A stretch of 27,777 nucleotides of DNA from CAYLPU01 sp964385635 (GCA_964385635.1 CAYLPU010000068.1:1-27777); one strand, 5' to 3'; counted from the stretch's first letter, positions 7,291 through 15,060 are shown. The notes: generated by a model from the sequence alone, not told the origin. Program-made: numbers and translations.

Positions 7291-7620
7291 CTATATCCAC
7301 AGCCGGTAGACACGGTAACGTTTATAGAGTCTGGCTCCCATGCGCCTGGCAAGGGTGGGCGTGTTCGGATTATCCTCTGATGTGAGTGATAAGTCAAGCC
7401 ACTCGAACCCCTTGGCCCTGGCGCGCTTGCCCATTTCGGCAAAGAGCAGCACACTGACACCGGTACCCCAATACTCAGGCAATACGAGGACGCTCTTGAT
7501 CGCCAGACATTCAGGTTGGCGGCGCATGTGCCACCACAGTTTGGCGTAATCCCAGGGATAGCGCAGCCCGTTGGCGCGTTGGAGCGGTTCGTTCAGGTTG
7601 AGAACACGATGGCTGCTCCT
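7291..7620 (-). pseudogene. C-terminal remnant of a GNAT N-acetyltransferase
   Basis: About 109 codons are open from just after a TAA (7623-7621) to the TAG at 7291; the first ATG is at 7527. The sequence reads HRVLNLNEPLQRANGLRYPWDYAKLWWHMRRQPECLAIKSVLVLPEYWGTGVSVLLF. It includes the GNAT acetyl-CoA strand (SVLVLPEYWGTGVSVLL) and ends in a LARRMGARLYKRYRVYRL pattern typical of acetyltransferase C-termini. The N-terminal half is missing, and no ATG, GTG or TTG start precedes residue 7527 in frame. An imperfect palindrome (7623-7696) lies exactly at the break and supplies the in-frame TAA. The 3' end stops 2 bp from the MITE's target duplication. It is most likely inactive; a 78-residue product from 7527 would lack most of the fold. 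Confidence 0.65.
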
Positions 7621-7622
7621 TT

Positions 7623-7696
7623 AGAACTCTGGTTTCAGGACAGCAACGGACTTCTCACAGCGTCACGATCCGTTACTGTCCTGCAGTCCGAGTTCT
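7623..7696. repeat. 74-bp imperfect palindrome at the GNAT breakpoint
   Basis: Arms 7623-7650 (beginning AGAACTC, with an internal CAGGACAG) and 7669-7696 pair at 23 of 28 positions around an 18-nt loop. It lies between the DUF7670-like gene (stop 7716) and the GNAT remnant. It may also work as a terminator for the former, although there is no T tract. Confidence 0.7.
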
Positions 7697-7715
7697 GAGA
7701 ACAGGATCATCTGTT

Positions 7716-8099
7716 TCACCACAACGGCTCTCGCGATAGCATCCAGCACACCAGGAATAGGATTCCTGGCGCTGCTACGAGCGCAAAGTACGGGCCACGC
7801 GGAAACCGGCCATCCGCGATACGCAACGTCGTATAGAAAGCCAGAAGGCTGCCGACAGTAATGCCTCCTCCCAGCCCTTCCCGACGCCAGGCCACAATCA
7901 TCCCCAGGCAAAGCCCGCAGGGGAAGAAGAGCAGTCCAACCAGGTCACGGAAGACAAACTGCGCCAGGTTGAATCCCTCTGCAAGGCCGTTTCCGATGAA
8001 CATCAGCAGGACAAACCCAATACTTGCGATGCTCCAGAGTCTTGCAATCCAACGAATGATGGTTACACCACGTTTTTTTGAAGTTCGAGTTTCGTTCAT
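7716..8099 (-). CDS. DUF7670-like small membrane protein
   Basis: The 127-residue protein has a short basic N-terminus (MNETRTSKKRG) and about four hydrophobic segments: IARLWSIASIGFVLLMFIGN, VGLLFFPCGLCLGMIVAW, ITVGSLLAFYTTLRI and YFALVAAPGILFLVCWML. The pattern (ARLWSIASI, FFPxGLxLGMIxAWRxEGLGG, FPRGPYF, PGILFL) is that of a conserved uncharacterised family seen often in Chloroflexota and annotated as DUF7670; this is from memory. ATG 8099 is chosen because AAAGGAG stands 8 nt upstream. An in-frame ATG further upstream (8132) lies inside a palindrome and would prefix a charged MAPKKKQRRLV. Function unknown. Confidence 0.8.
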   Translation of the reverse strand: MNETRTSKKRGVTIIRWIARLWSIASIGFVLLMFIGNGLAEGFNLAQFVFRDLVGLLFFPCGLCLGMIVAWRREGLGGGITVGSLLAFYTTLRIADGRFPRGPYFALVAAPGILFLVCWMLSREPLW

Positions 8100-8124
8100 G
8101 ACCAATCTCCTTTGTTTCTTTTTG

Positions 8125-8138
8125 GGCGCCATGGCGCC
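8125..8138. promoter_or_regulatory. Perfect 14-bp palindrome in the leader of the DUF7670-like gene
   Basis: GGCGCCATGGCGCC lies 26 bp upstream of the ATG at 8099. It could be an operator or an RNA hairpin. Nothing else supports either reading. Confidence 0.3.
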
Positions 8139-8210
8139 AAATATCTTGACGACCTCATTGCGTCCGGCCTTGATTGGCCGCCGGTAGCGTTCCTTGTCGG
8201 CGGGGATTCT

Positions 8211-8294
8211 GAAACACGAAGATCACGAAGCGGCACGAAGACCGCGAAATTCCCCTTTCGTGCCTTTCGCGTCAATTCGCGCCATTCGTGTTTC
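8211..8294. repeat. 84-bp palindromic repeat with CACGAA/TTCGTG arms
   Basis: Terminal arms GAAACACGAA (8211-8220) and TTCGTGTTTC (8285-8294) are perfect. Inside are further CACGAAG and TTCGTGC copies. It lies between the GNAT gene and the DUF7670-like gene, and its right arm overlaps the GNAT stop codon (8295-8293). Confidence 0.7.
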
Positions 8295-8805
8295 AAACAC
8301 CCCTCCGCTGATGAGCATCGAACCACTTCTGGTCTGCTAGAACCACAGAGGTTTCGATTTGACGTTCAGGGACCGACCAGTATTTTCTCAGCAACCGGTC
8401 TTTCTCTTCCGGGGAGACCAGTCGAAAGCCGTGTTTCTGGTAGAAGCGAACTGCCCAGACAGCATCCCGCCAGGTGCCGATCAAGGTCGGACGAGTCGCC
8501 TGGTTTCGAAGATGGGATAGCAGTTTCCACCCTATGCCTTGATTTTGCTTGGCCGCGCGAACGTAGGCGTGTCTGATGAGGGTCACATCTTGAATGTGTT
8601 GGATGCCCATCACGCCAATCAGTTCGCCATCCTCTTCATATCCCCAGAATGTGATACCCTGCCCCATCTCATGCCGAAGTTCGTCTTGGGACATGTAAGG
8701 TTCTTTCCAACGGTCCGCAGGGATCACCCTTTTGTATGCCTGGGCAGCCTCGTTGATGATTTCCCAGATCACTTCGGACTCGCTGTCGTCACACTGACGA
8801 ATCAC
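8293..8805 (-). CDS. GNAT-family N-acetyltransferase
   Basis: The 170-residue single-domain acetyltransferase transfers an acetyl group from acetyl-CoA to an unknown acceptor. Visible are the N-terminal helix pair, strand YEEDGELIGVMGIQHI, strand beta4 VTLIRHAYVRAAKQNQGIGWKLL with the acetyl-CoA pyrophosphate loop (QNQGIG), and strand-helix WRDAVWAVRFYQKHGFRLVS typical of motif B. GTG 8805 is the start: AAAGGAAAA precedes it and a promoter with a perfect TATAAT lies 33-61 bp upstream. The last residues (HQRRGV) and the TGA come from the neighbouring palindromic repeat, so the original C-terminus may have been replaced. It is divergent from trmFO. Confidence 0.9.
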   Translation of the reverse strand: MIRQCDDSESEVIWEIINEAAQAYKRVIPADRWKEPYMSQDELRHEMGQGITFWGYEEDGELIGVMGIQHIQDVTLIRHAYVRAAKQNQGIGWKLLSHLRNQATRPTLIGTWRDAVWAVRFYQKHGFRLVSPEEKDRLLRKYWSVPERQIETSVVLADQKWFDAHQRRGV

Positions 8806-8837
8806 CGCTTTTTTCCTTTCCGCTGTGTCTACTCACG

Positions 8838-8866
8838 ATTATACCCTCTTCCGCCGCGCACGCCAA
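8838..8866 (-). promoter_or_regulatory. Sigma70-type promoter for the GNAT gene
   Basis: Minus strand: TTGGCG (8866-8861), a 17-nt spacer, then a perfect TATAAT (8843-8838), 33 bp upstream of the GTG start. It forms the left half of a divergent promoter region shared with trmFO. Confidence 0.65.
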
Positions 8867-8870
8867 ACGA

Positions 8871-8899
8871 TGGAACATTCCCCGCACCTGTGGTAGAAT
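8871..8899 (+). promoter_or_regulatory. trmFO: Extended -10 promoter for trmFO
   Basis: TGG immediately precedes TAGAAT (8894-8899), an extended -10 element. The -35 position (TGGAAC, 8871-8876) is weak. Transcription would begin near 8906, so the first in-frame ATG (8901) would be outside the transcript. This favours the ATG at 8922. Confidence 0.5.
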
Positions 8900-8921
8900 A
8901 ATGCCCACTATGGAGCCTGAG

Positions 8922-10274
8922 ATGTCCACTGTCATCACCGTGGTCGGCGGAGGGCTGGCCGGGAGCGAGGCGGCCTGGCAGGCCGCCCAGCGGGGCGTGG
9001 ATGTGATCCTGTACGAGATGCGCCCGCATAAGTCAACCCCGGCCCACGTCAGCGACTACCTGGCCGAACTGGTCTGCTCCAACAGCCTGGGCTCTGACCT
9101 GCCCGACCGGGCTGCCGGGCTCTTGAAGGCGGAACTGCGCTACCTGGGCTCGTTGGTGCTGGCCTGTGCCGACGGCGCACGAGTGCCGGCCGGCGGCGCG
9201 CTGGCGGTGGACCGGGAACTGTTCGCCGCTGAGGTCACCCGCCGCATCAAGGCCCACCCGCACATTCGCCTGGTGCGTGAGGAGGTGACGGCGATACCCG
9301 AGGGGCCAGCCGTCATCGCCACTGGCCCTCTCACCTCCGACGCGCTCGCCGGGGCCATCGCCGCGCTGACAGGCCAGGAGCACCTGTACTTTTACGACGC
9401 GCTGGCGCCCATCGTGGCCGTCGATTCGGTTGATATGTCGGTCGCGTTTCGTGCTTCCCGTTATGGACGGGGGGATGCGGATTACATCAACTGCCCGATG
9501 ACGGAGGAGGAGTACGGCCGTTTCGTAGAAGCGCTGGCGACAGCGGAGCGTATCCCGTTGCACGGTTTCGAGCGGGAGGATGCCCGTTTCTTCGAAGGTT
9601 GTCTCCCGGTCGAGGTGCTGGCCGCGCGGGGGCGGGACGCACTGGCCTTCGGGCCGCTCCGCCCGGTGGGGCTGACCGACCCGCGCACGGGGGAGCGGCC
9701 TTATGCAGTGGTGCAGTTGCGGCAGGACAATCTGGCCGGGACGCTCTACAACCTGGTCGGTTTCCAGACCAACCTGCGCTACAGTGAGCAGGAGCGGGTG
9801 TTTCGGCTCGTCCCGGGGCTGGAGCGGGCGGAGTTTGTGCGCTACGGGCAGATGCACCGCAACACGTTTATCAACGCGCCGCTCTTGCTGGAACCGACGC
9901 TGAGGCTGAGCCCAGCGGCGGATCTTTCAGGCCGCTGCGGCGGGGGCCTCTTCTTCGCCGGGCAGATCACCGGCGTGGAGGGGTACGTGGGCAGCGTCGG
10001 CAGCGGGTGGGTGGCGGGGGTCAACGTGGCCCGCTTTGTGCTGGGGCAGGAGGGGCTGGTCTTGCCGCGCACGACGATGCTGGGAGCGCTGTGCCACTAC
10101 GTGAGCCGCGCGGACCCGGCGACGTTCCAGCCGATGAAGGCCAACTTCGGCCTGCTGCCGCTGCTTTTGCCGCCGGTGCGCAACAAGTGGAAGCGGTATA
10201 GGGCCTACGCGGCGCGGGCGATGGCGGATTTGAATGAGCAAATGAGAAATGAGAAACGAGGCGTCTTCGTGTAG
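8922..10274 (+). CDS. trmFO: Methylenetetrahydrofolate-tRNA-(uracil-5-)-methyltransferase TrmFO
   Basis: This FAD enzyme makes ribothymidine at position 54 of tRNA using 5,10-methylenetetrahydrofolate. The N-terminus has the FAD dinucleotide motif VVGGGLAGSEAAWQAAQ and ILYEMRP. The family signature ELVCSNSLGSDLP carries one of the two functional cysteines, and FFEGCLPVEVLAARG the other. FGPLRPVGL, NLVGFQTNLRYSEQ, GQITGVEGYVGSVGSG and KANFGLLP are all diagnostic. ATG 8922 (450 residues) is chosen because GGAG lies 6 nt upstream and the promoter sits just before; ATGs at 8901 and 8910 are in frame. The C-terminal tail NEQMRNEKRGVFV is encoded by a 7-bp AATGAGA-type tandem repeat and is probably not ancestral. 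The M28 gene follows 28 bp later. Confidence 0.95.
   Translation: MSTVITVVGGGLAGSEAAWQAAQRGVDVILYEMRPHKSTPAHVSDYLAELVCSNSLGSDLPDRAAGLLKAELRYLGSLVLACADGARVPAGGALAVDRELFAAEVTRRIKAHPHIRLVREEVTAIPEGPAVIATGPLTSDALAGAIAALTGQEHLYFYDALAPIVAVDSVDMSVAFRASRYGRGDADYINCPMTEEEYGRFVEALATAERIPLHGFEREDARFFEGCLPVEVLAARGRDALAFGPLRPVGLTDPRTGERPYAVVQLRQDNLAGTLYNLVGFQTNLRYSEQERVFRLVPGLERAEFVRYGQMHRNTFINAPLLLEPTLRLSPAADLSGRCGGGLFFAGQITGVEGYVGSVGSGWVAGVNVARFVLGQEGLVLPRTTMLGALCHYVSRADPATFQPMKANFGLLPLLLPPVRNKWKRYRAYAARAMADLNEQMRNEKRGVFV
10233..10261. repeat. 7-bp AATGAGA-type tandem repeat at the 3' end of trmFO
   Basis: Units AATGAGCA, AATGAGA, AATGAGA and AACGAGG follow one another. They encode the atypical TrmFO tail. 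A related array lies at 15061-15088. Confidence 0.65.
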
Positions 10275-10302
10275 TCATTATGATAGGTGGAGGAAGATGG
10301 TG

Positions 10303-11223
10303 ATGGGGTGTTCGCAGAGGCGGTATCAGGCTATGCGAATAGGGGCGGTGTTGGCCGCTCTCATTGTTTTGCTTGCCGGGTGCGGCGCGCCGGAGCCGGA
10401 ACCTTTGGTTTTCGACGGCGAGGCGGCCTATTCTCACGTCCTGGCCCAATGTGACCTGGGCTTCCGCCCCACCGGGTCGGAGGCCGGCTGGGCCACCGGT
10501 GACTACATCATCGCTCAACTGGAGGAGCAGGGCTGGGCGGTCGAGACGGAGGAGTTCACCTACCGCGAGACGCCCGTGCGCAACGTCGTCGGTCGGTCTT
10601 CGACGGGCTCAGACCAGGGAGTGGGGGAGGGGCCGGTGATTGTGCTGGGCGCTCATTACGACACCCGCCTCAGTGCCGATGAGGAGGATCCCAGCGTTCC
10701 CGTGATGGGTGCCAACGACGGGGCCTCCGGTGTGGCGGTGCTCCTGGAACTGGCCCGCACGCTGGACCAGGACAAACTGCAGCACCAGATCTGGCTGGCC
10801 TTCTTCGACGCCGAGGACAACGGTCGACTCGACGGCTGGGAGTGGTGTGTAGGTTCCAGTTATATGGCAGCCCACCTGGAGATCATGCCCGAGGCGGTGG
10901 TCGTCGTGGATATGATCGGCGACGCCGACCAGCAGATTTTTCTGGAGCGTAACTCCGACGCGCCGTTACAGACCCGGTTGTGGGAGATCGCCGCGACGCT
11001 CTCGTACACCGATACGTTCATCTCCGAGTATCGCTGGGCGATCTACGACGATCACGTGCCCTTCGCCCAGCGCGGTATCCCTGCTGTGGATATCATTGAC
11101 TTCGATTACCCTTACTGGCACACCACCCAGGACACGCCCGACAAGGTGAGCGCTGAGAGCCTGGAGCGGGTGGGGCGGGTATTGGAGGTGTGGTTGGAGC
11201 AGGGGGACAAAGTGACAAGGTGA
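10303..11223 (+). CDS. M28-family zinc peptidase / glutaminyl-cyclase-like lipoprotein
   Basis: The 306-residue exported protein has a basic start, a hydrophobic stretch and a lipobox (MRIGAVLAALIVLLAGC), so it should be lipid-anchored outside the membrane. The M28 metal site is visible: His and Asp in GAHYDTR, Asp in GANDGASG, the catalytic Glu and a ligand in FFDAEDNG, Asp in VVDMIGD, and the last His in PYWHTTQDTPDK. The DGWEWCVGSSYMA insert recalls glutaminyl-peptide cyclotransferases, so aminopeptidase and cyclase activity are both possible. ATG 10303 (or 10297) follows GGTGGAGGA; upstream in-frame ATGs overlap trmFO and have no site. The ATG at 10333 would start just before the signal peptide. 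It is probably transcribed with trmFO. Confidence 0.88.
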   Translation: MGCSQRRYQAMRIGAVLAALIVLLAGCGAPEPEPLVFDGEAAYSHVLAQCDLGFRPTGSEAGWATGDYIIAQLEEQGWAVETEEFTYRETPVRNVVGRSSTGSDQGVGEGPVIVLGAHYDTRLSADEEDPSVPVMGANDGASGVAVLLELARTLDQDKLQHQIWLAFFDAEDNGRLDGWEWCVGSSYMAAHLEIMPEAVVVVDMIGDADQQIFLERNSDAPLQTRLWEIAATLSYTDTFISEYRWAIYDDHVPFAQRGIPAVDIIDFDYPYWHTTQDTPDKVSAESLERVGRVLEVWLEQGDKVTR

Positions 11224-11339
11224 GCAGCAGTTCCCGCTTTGGGAATTTTGCTCAAGCGCATCGGCCTAAAAGAGCCGATGCTGGGACAAAAAGCGACCAG
11301 CACCGTCTGTTTTACGGCGGTGCGACCTTAAGGTAAACG

Positions 11340-11405
11340 GTTGGGCGAAGGTCTCCCGACCGTTGGGCGAAGGTCTCCCGACCGTTGGGCGAAGGTCTCC
11401 CGACC
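11340..11405. repeat. Three perfect 22-bp tandem repeats
   Basis: Three identical units at 11340-11361, 11362-11383 and 11384-11405 (each begins GTTGGGCGAAGG). The reverse complement matches the 21-bp coding minisatellite at 26832-26906 apart from a base change and a one-base shortening. There are no spacers, so this is not a CRISPR array. Confidence 0.9.
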
Positions 11406-11416
11406 GAGCCCCCCTA

Positions 11417-11618
11417 TGTGCGCAGTTGAAGATGCCTCGGTCAGGAGACCTTCGGCGAACAAGGGACCGGGACCTTCGGCAAACAAGCCTCTCGTAACCA
11501 AATTGTAACCTCTTTGCTGTGCGCAGTTGAAGATGCCTCGGTCAGGAGACCTTCGGCGAACAAGGGACCGGGACCTTCGGCAAACAAGCCTCTCGTAACC
11601 AAATTGTAACCTCTTTGC
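11417..11618. repeat. Perfect 101-bp tandem duplication
   Basis: Positions 11417-11517 and 11518-11618 are identical. Each copy contains the GGTCAGGAGACCTTCGGCG core of the dispersed repeat family, then a shorter second copy (GGGACCTTCGGC), then CTCGTAACCAAATTGTAACC. Confidence 0.92.
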
Positions 11619-11780
11619 AATCCCCAGGTGTGATTGTCTGTGGTATGCTGTATTTGTCTTTGTGCCGTTTGTGCCCAAAGGCGGTGTCCGGCTGGCGCGT
11701 TGGTAGACATAAGCGACAGATGGACTGCTATTATGGGATAAAATGGGGCGTTGGGGAGGCTAAAATGGGTCATTGTCCCA

Positions 11781-11809
11781 TAGACATGACCTTCGTAAAT
11801 TGGTATACT
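11781..11809 (+). promoter_or_regulatory. Sigma70-type promoter for the exported MBL-fold protein
   Basis: TAGACA (11781-11786), a 17-nt spacer, then TATACT (11804-11809): five of six matches in each hexamer. It lies about 100 bp upstream of the ATG at 11908 and could also drive the two-component array, which follows in the same direction. Confidence 0.65.
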
Positions 11810-11907
11810 ATTCTTGAGCGTCAGATGCCGACGGGGGGGGTATTCCTTATTGGACGCCTGGCGGGGCCGGAGTACTGCCCCGAATCTATCTGTACAAGGA
11901 GGACGAG

Positions 11908-12930
11908 ATGCAGATCAAAAGTGGACAACTGACGAGAAGGGATTTCCTCAAAGCGGTTTCAGCATCTGGTGTGGGGCTTTCTGCTATAGCCCTGTTGGGG
12001 TCGTCCTGCCGGGCCACACCAGCCCCGACGCCAATTGAGGAAGAGAAGCCCGCTTCCACGGTTCCGGCGGCGGCGGAGCCTACTGAGGCTCCAACACCCG
12101 TTGAGCCGGCTGAGGAAGAGAAGACGACACCTACGTCTGCGGCTGAAGCGCCGGAAGTGCTTTCCGACGGGAAGGTGTTGGTAGAATGGTTGGGACACGG
12201 CAGTTTCAAGTTCGAGACCCCAGGAGGAAAGGTTGTCCTTCTGGACCCGTGGCTGAGCACCAATCCGAAATGTCCCGCCGAGTACAGGACGATGGGGGGA
12301 TTCTCCAAGGTGGATATTGTCCTCTTCACGCACGGCCACGTAGACCACTTCATGTTGCCTGACACACAGGACATCGTCGAGCGGTACAGCCCCAAGATCA
12401 TTGCGCCGTGGGAATTGGAGTTCTTTATCAAGGCTGAAATTCCCAAGGCGGACACGCTCACCTTCGAACTTGCCAACAAGGGAGCAACCAGTCTAATCGA
12501 GGGGCTCAAGATTGCGATGGTAGGCGCCGATCACTCTTCCGGAGCCCAACTGACTGGCTTCGAAGGCATCAACAAGTACGTAGGCGAGCCCGTGGGTTAC
12601 GTCATTGAGTTCGAAAACGGGTTCAAGGTCTATCACTCAGGCGATACGGGGTTGATGGCCGACATGGAGTTGGTCATTGGCAATTTCTACGAACCTGACC
12701 TGGCTATCTTGCCCATCGGCGGAGTATTCACGATGGGGCCGAAGGAGGCTGCCTATGCTTGCAAACTGATCCGGCCCAAATACGTGATCCCGGAGCACTA
12801 CGGCACGTTCCCGGTTCTCGTTCAGACTGCTGAGGATTTTGTCGGCTGGGTCGAACACTATGCGCCTGATACAGAACCGTTCGAACTCACGCCTGGTGAG
12901 CCGATCGAGATGCCACCCGGCAGCGCGTAG
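11908..12930 (+). CDS. Exported metallo-beta-lactamase-fold hydrolase (UlaG/YtkL-like)
   Basis: The 340-residue protein has a twin-arginine signal (TRRDFLKAV, residues 9-17) and a hydrophobic stretch ending in LLGSSC (Cys34), a weak lipobox. A Pro/Glu/Thr-rich linker of about 50 residues follows, then the MBL domain. Metal-binding motifs are VEWLGHGSFKFE, LLDPWLS, LFTHGHVDHF (HxHxDH), VGADHSSG, VYHSGDTG and PEHYGTFP. This pattern is that of the UPF0173/UlaG group of metal-dependent hydrolases; the substrate is unknown. Start ATG 11908 follows a strong AAGGAGG. The Tat signal suggests folding with metal in the cytoplasm before export. The sensor kinase begins 65 bp after its stop, so it may share a transcript with the two-component array. 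Confidence 0.9.
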   Translation: MQIKSGQLTRRDFLKAVSASGVGLSAIALLGSSCRATPAPTPIEEEKPASTVPAAAEPTEAPTPVEPAEEEKTTPTSAAEAPEVLSDGKVLVEWLGHGSFKFETPGGKVVLLDPWLSTNPKCPAEYRTMGGFSKVDIVLFTHGHVDHFMLPDTQDIVERYSPKIIAPWELEFFIKAEIPKADTLTFELANKGATSLIEGLKIAMVGADHSSGAQLTGFEGINKYVGEPVGYVIEFENGFKVYHSGDTGLMADMELVIGNFYEPDLAILPIGGVFTMGPKEAAYACKLIRPKYVIPEHYGTFPVLVQTAEDFVGWVEHYAPDTEPFELTPGEPIEMPPGSA

Positions 12931-12995
12931 GGTCTTGCAGCCGCTTCGCGTCCCAGTGTGCCACGCTTCGGGGTGGGGTACTGGACGCTGAAACA

Positions 12996-14561
12996 ATGGG
13001 GAACGCGATGACTCTCTTCAAAAGGTTGATGGTAGGCAGCATCCTGCTGGTCAGTGTGGCCGTAGCGATCAGTACCGTCCTGGCGATCACTGGACAAGCC
13101 AGGGTCTTGAACGACGAGTTGATCGGGGGGGGCAGACTCATAGCAAGGCAGATCGGGCTGAGCACGCGGGAGGCGTTTGGATCTCTGAGCTGGATCTCCG
13201 TTGAGAATGCGATCCAGGACGTTGCCATCGCCAGAGACATCATATCCTGCAAGGTCGTCATGCCCGATGGAACAGTCTATCTTGCCGACGACAGGGAATG
13301 TTATGGAGAGCGCATCGAAGCGGATATCCTGGATGTGGAGTCTTCTCTGATCGAAGACTACGTTGACCCGCGAACGGGCAGGCGGGGCACGCTGATCATC
13401 GAGCAGGTCGAGATAGGCGAAGAGACGTGGTGGGTTTTGCTCGCGATGTCGCTTGATAGTGTCAATGAGGCCACCCGTTCCGTCTTGCGCAATAACCTGC
13501 TCCTGGCGATTGCCATTATGGCCCTTGCTGTTGGGGGAGCGCTGGTTCTATCCAGGGGAATTTCCGATCCAATCGTCCGGCTTGCCGACGCGGCGAAGGC
13601 GTTTGGCGCAGGTCACCTGGATCATCCCATTGATACCAGGGCTACGGGAGAAGTGGGAGTATTGGCCAGAGCCTTCGATGAGATGATCAGGGAATTACGC
13701 GCCTCCCAGGAGCAACTTGAGGACTATAGCAAGGGGTTGGAGACACTGGTTCAGGAACGGACCGCGGAATTGGCACAGGCCAACGAGGCGTTACAGGATG
13801 AGATCGCCGAGCGTAAGCGGGCGGAGGAAGAGGTGCGCCGGCTGAATGAGGAACTTGAGCAGCGAGTGATCGAGCGCACCACGGAACTTCGGGCCGCTAA
13901 CAAAGAACTCGAGAGGTTTGCGTATTCGGTCGCGCATGAGCTGCGTTCACCATTGCGCGGCATAGATGGCTTTAGCCTGGCGCTGCTGGAGGACTACGCT
14001 GGCAGTCTGGATGCCGATGGCCGAGACAGTCTTCAGCGCGTGCGTGCGGCCAGCCAGCGCATGGCGCAACTGATTGACGATTTGTTGCATCTGTCGCGCA
14101 TAACGCGGCGTGAGATCCACCGTGAGACGATTGGCCTGAGTGCATTGGTACGGGAGATCGCGGCCAAACTTCAGATGGCGCAGCCGGAGCGCCGGGTGGA
14201 GTTTGTGATTGAGGAAGGACTCGTCGCCAATGTGGATGTGCACCTTCTGCGGGTGCTGTTGGACCACTTGCTTGGCAATGCCTGGAAGTTCACGGCCAGT
14301 CGTTCATGTGCCAGGATAGAGTTCGGGGTCACACAGCGCGATGGCGAGGCGGCCTATTTCGTGCGCGATGACGGTGTCGGCTTCGACATGGCCTATGTCG
14401 GCAAACTGTTCGGTGCCTTCCAGCGGTTGCACGCAATGACCGAGTTCGAGGGCGCCGGCATTGGGCTGGCGATTGTGCAGCGTATCATCCATCGCCATGG
14501 TGGCCAGGTCTGGGCCGAAGGGGCGGTCGAGCAGGGCGCGACGTTCTATTTCACGCTTTAA
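12996..14561 (+). CDS. Membrane sensor histidine kinase, phytochrome-type core (module 1, kinase)
   Basis: The 521-residue kinase has a transmembrane helix near residues 11-31, an extracytoplasmic domain of about 130 residues, and a second helix near 163-185 (LLLAIAIMALAVGGALVL). HAMP follows (SDPIVRLADAAKAFGAGHLDHPI), then a long coiled coil (ERTAELAQANEALQDEIAE). HisKA contains NKELERFAYSVAHELRSPLRG with phosphoacceptor His314. HATPase has LLGNAWKFTA (N box), VRDDGVGFD (G1) and GAGIGLAIVQRIIHRHGG (G2). The kinase core is closely similar to that at 16844-20380. ATG 12996 has no clear site; ATG 13008, four codons on, follows GGGGA and is equally plausible. The adjacent single-domain receiver (14618) is the likely phosphotransfer partner, as in cyanobacterial Cph1-Rcp1 pairs. 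Confidence 0.92.
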   Translation: MGNAMTLFKRLMVGSILLVSVAVAISTVLAITGQARVLNDELIGGGRLIARQIGLSTREAFGSLSWISVENAIQDVAIARDIISCKVVMPDGTVYLADDRECYGERIEADILDVESSLIEDYVDPRTGRRGTLIIEQVEIGEETWWVLLAMSLDSVNEATRSVLRNNLLLAIAIMALAVGGALVLSRGISDPIVRLADAAKAFGAGHLDHPIDTRATGEVGVLARAFDEMIRELRASQEQLEDYSKGLETLVQERTAELAQANEALQDEIAERKRAEEEVRRLNEELEQRVIERTTELRAANKELERFAYSVAHELRSPLRGIDGFSLALLEDYAGSLDADGRDSLQRVRAASQRMAQLIDDLLHLSRITRREIHRETIGLSALVREIAAKLQMAQPERRVEFVIEEGLVANVDVHLLRVLLDHLLGNAWKFTASRSCARIEFGVTQRDGEAAYFVRDDGVGFDMAYVGKLFGAFQRLHAMTEFEGAGIGLAIVQRIIHRHGGQVWAEGAVEQGATFYFTL

Positions 14562-14617
14562 GACTTCGGAGATCTGAAGAAACATCAGAGGTCTGAACAA
14601 ATGCAAGGAGGAACTGC

Positions 14618-15055
14618 GTGGACAAGAGAGTCATTCTGTTGGTGGAGGACAATCCCGACGACGAAGCGCTGACCTTGCGCGCATTCAAGAAAAACAACAT
14701 TTTGAACGAAGTGGTGGTGGCGCGCGATGGGGCTGAAGCGCTGGATTACCTGTTTGCCACCGGCCCGTATGCCGGCCGTGACACGAGCGTGATGCCACAG
14801 GTCATCCTGCTGGATTTGAAACTGCCCAAGGTGGATGGCCTGGAAGTGTTGAGACGCATTCGGGCCGGTGAGCGGACAAGACTTCTTCCCGTCGTCATTC
14901 TCACCTCATCGAAGGAGGAGCAGGACATCGTTAGTGGTTACGACCTGGGCGCCAATAGTTATATTCGTAAGCCGGTGGACTTTACGCAGTTTAGCGAGGC
15001 GATGCGGCAAGTGGGGATGTATTGGTTGGTCTTGAACGAACCCCCGCCGGGATGA
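14618..15055 (+). CDS. Single-domain Rcp1/CheY-like response regulator (module 1)
   Basis: The 145-residue receiver has no output domain. The acidic patch is in LLVEDNPDDE (Asp11), the phosphoacceptor is Asp66 in ILLDLKLPKVDG, Thr96 is in VVILTSS, and Lys118 is in SYIRKPVDF. The insertion between helix alpha2 and strand beta3 (LFATGPYAGRDTSVMPQ) is typical of Rcp1-type regulators that pair with phytochrome-like kinases. GTG 14618 follows AAGGAGG with 7-nt spacing. It lies between the kinase ending at 14561 and the receiver-led kinase at 15100, and is highly similar to the regulator at 20532. Confidence 0.95.
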   Translation: MDKRVILLVEDNPDDEALTLRAFKKNNILNEVVVARDGAEALDYLFATGPYAGRDTSVMPQVILLDLKLPKVDGLEVLRRIRAGERTRLLPVVILTSSKEEQDIVSGYDLGANSYIRKPVDFTQFSEAMRQVGMYWLVLNEPPPG

Positions 15056-15060
15056 TGACC

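Larger units (their letters stand above)
11224..11907. other. 684-bp gene-free region rich in repeats
   Basis: No convincing gene is present. In order it holds two small hairpins (11258-11281, GCATCGGC/GCCGATGC; and 11300-11323, GCACCG/CGGTGC), three 22-bp tandem repeats (11340-11405), a perfect 101-bp tandem duplication (11417-11618), about 160 bp without visible structure, and a promoter (11781-11809) for the gene at 11908. Confidence 0.7.

Noticed and set aside
9033..9857. A 274-codon minus-strand open frame opposite trmFO.
   Set aside because: TrmFO motifs run along the entire plus-strand frame; the antisense frame has no domain or start signal.
11258..11323. Two hairpins after the peptidase gene as a riboswitch or terminator.
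   Set aside because: Stems are 8 and 6 bp with no T tract, no conserved riboswitch core was recognised, and no gene follows closely.
11340..11618. Possible CRISPR array (regular repeats in a gene-free region).
   Set aside because: The 22-bp units abut with no spacers, the 101-bp units are a simple tandem duplication, and no cas gene is present.
14562..14617. Palindrome-like CTTCGGAGATCTGAAG and CATCAGAGGTCT sequences before the module 1 receiver.
   Set aside because: Pairing is short and interrupted; it may be a degraded repeat but is not supported as a terminator or operator.
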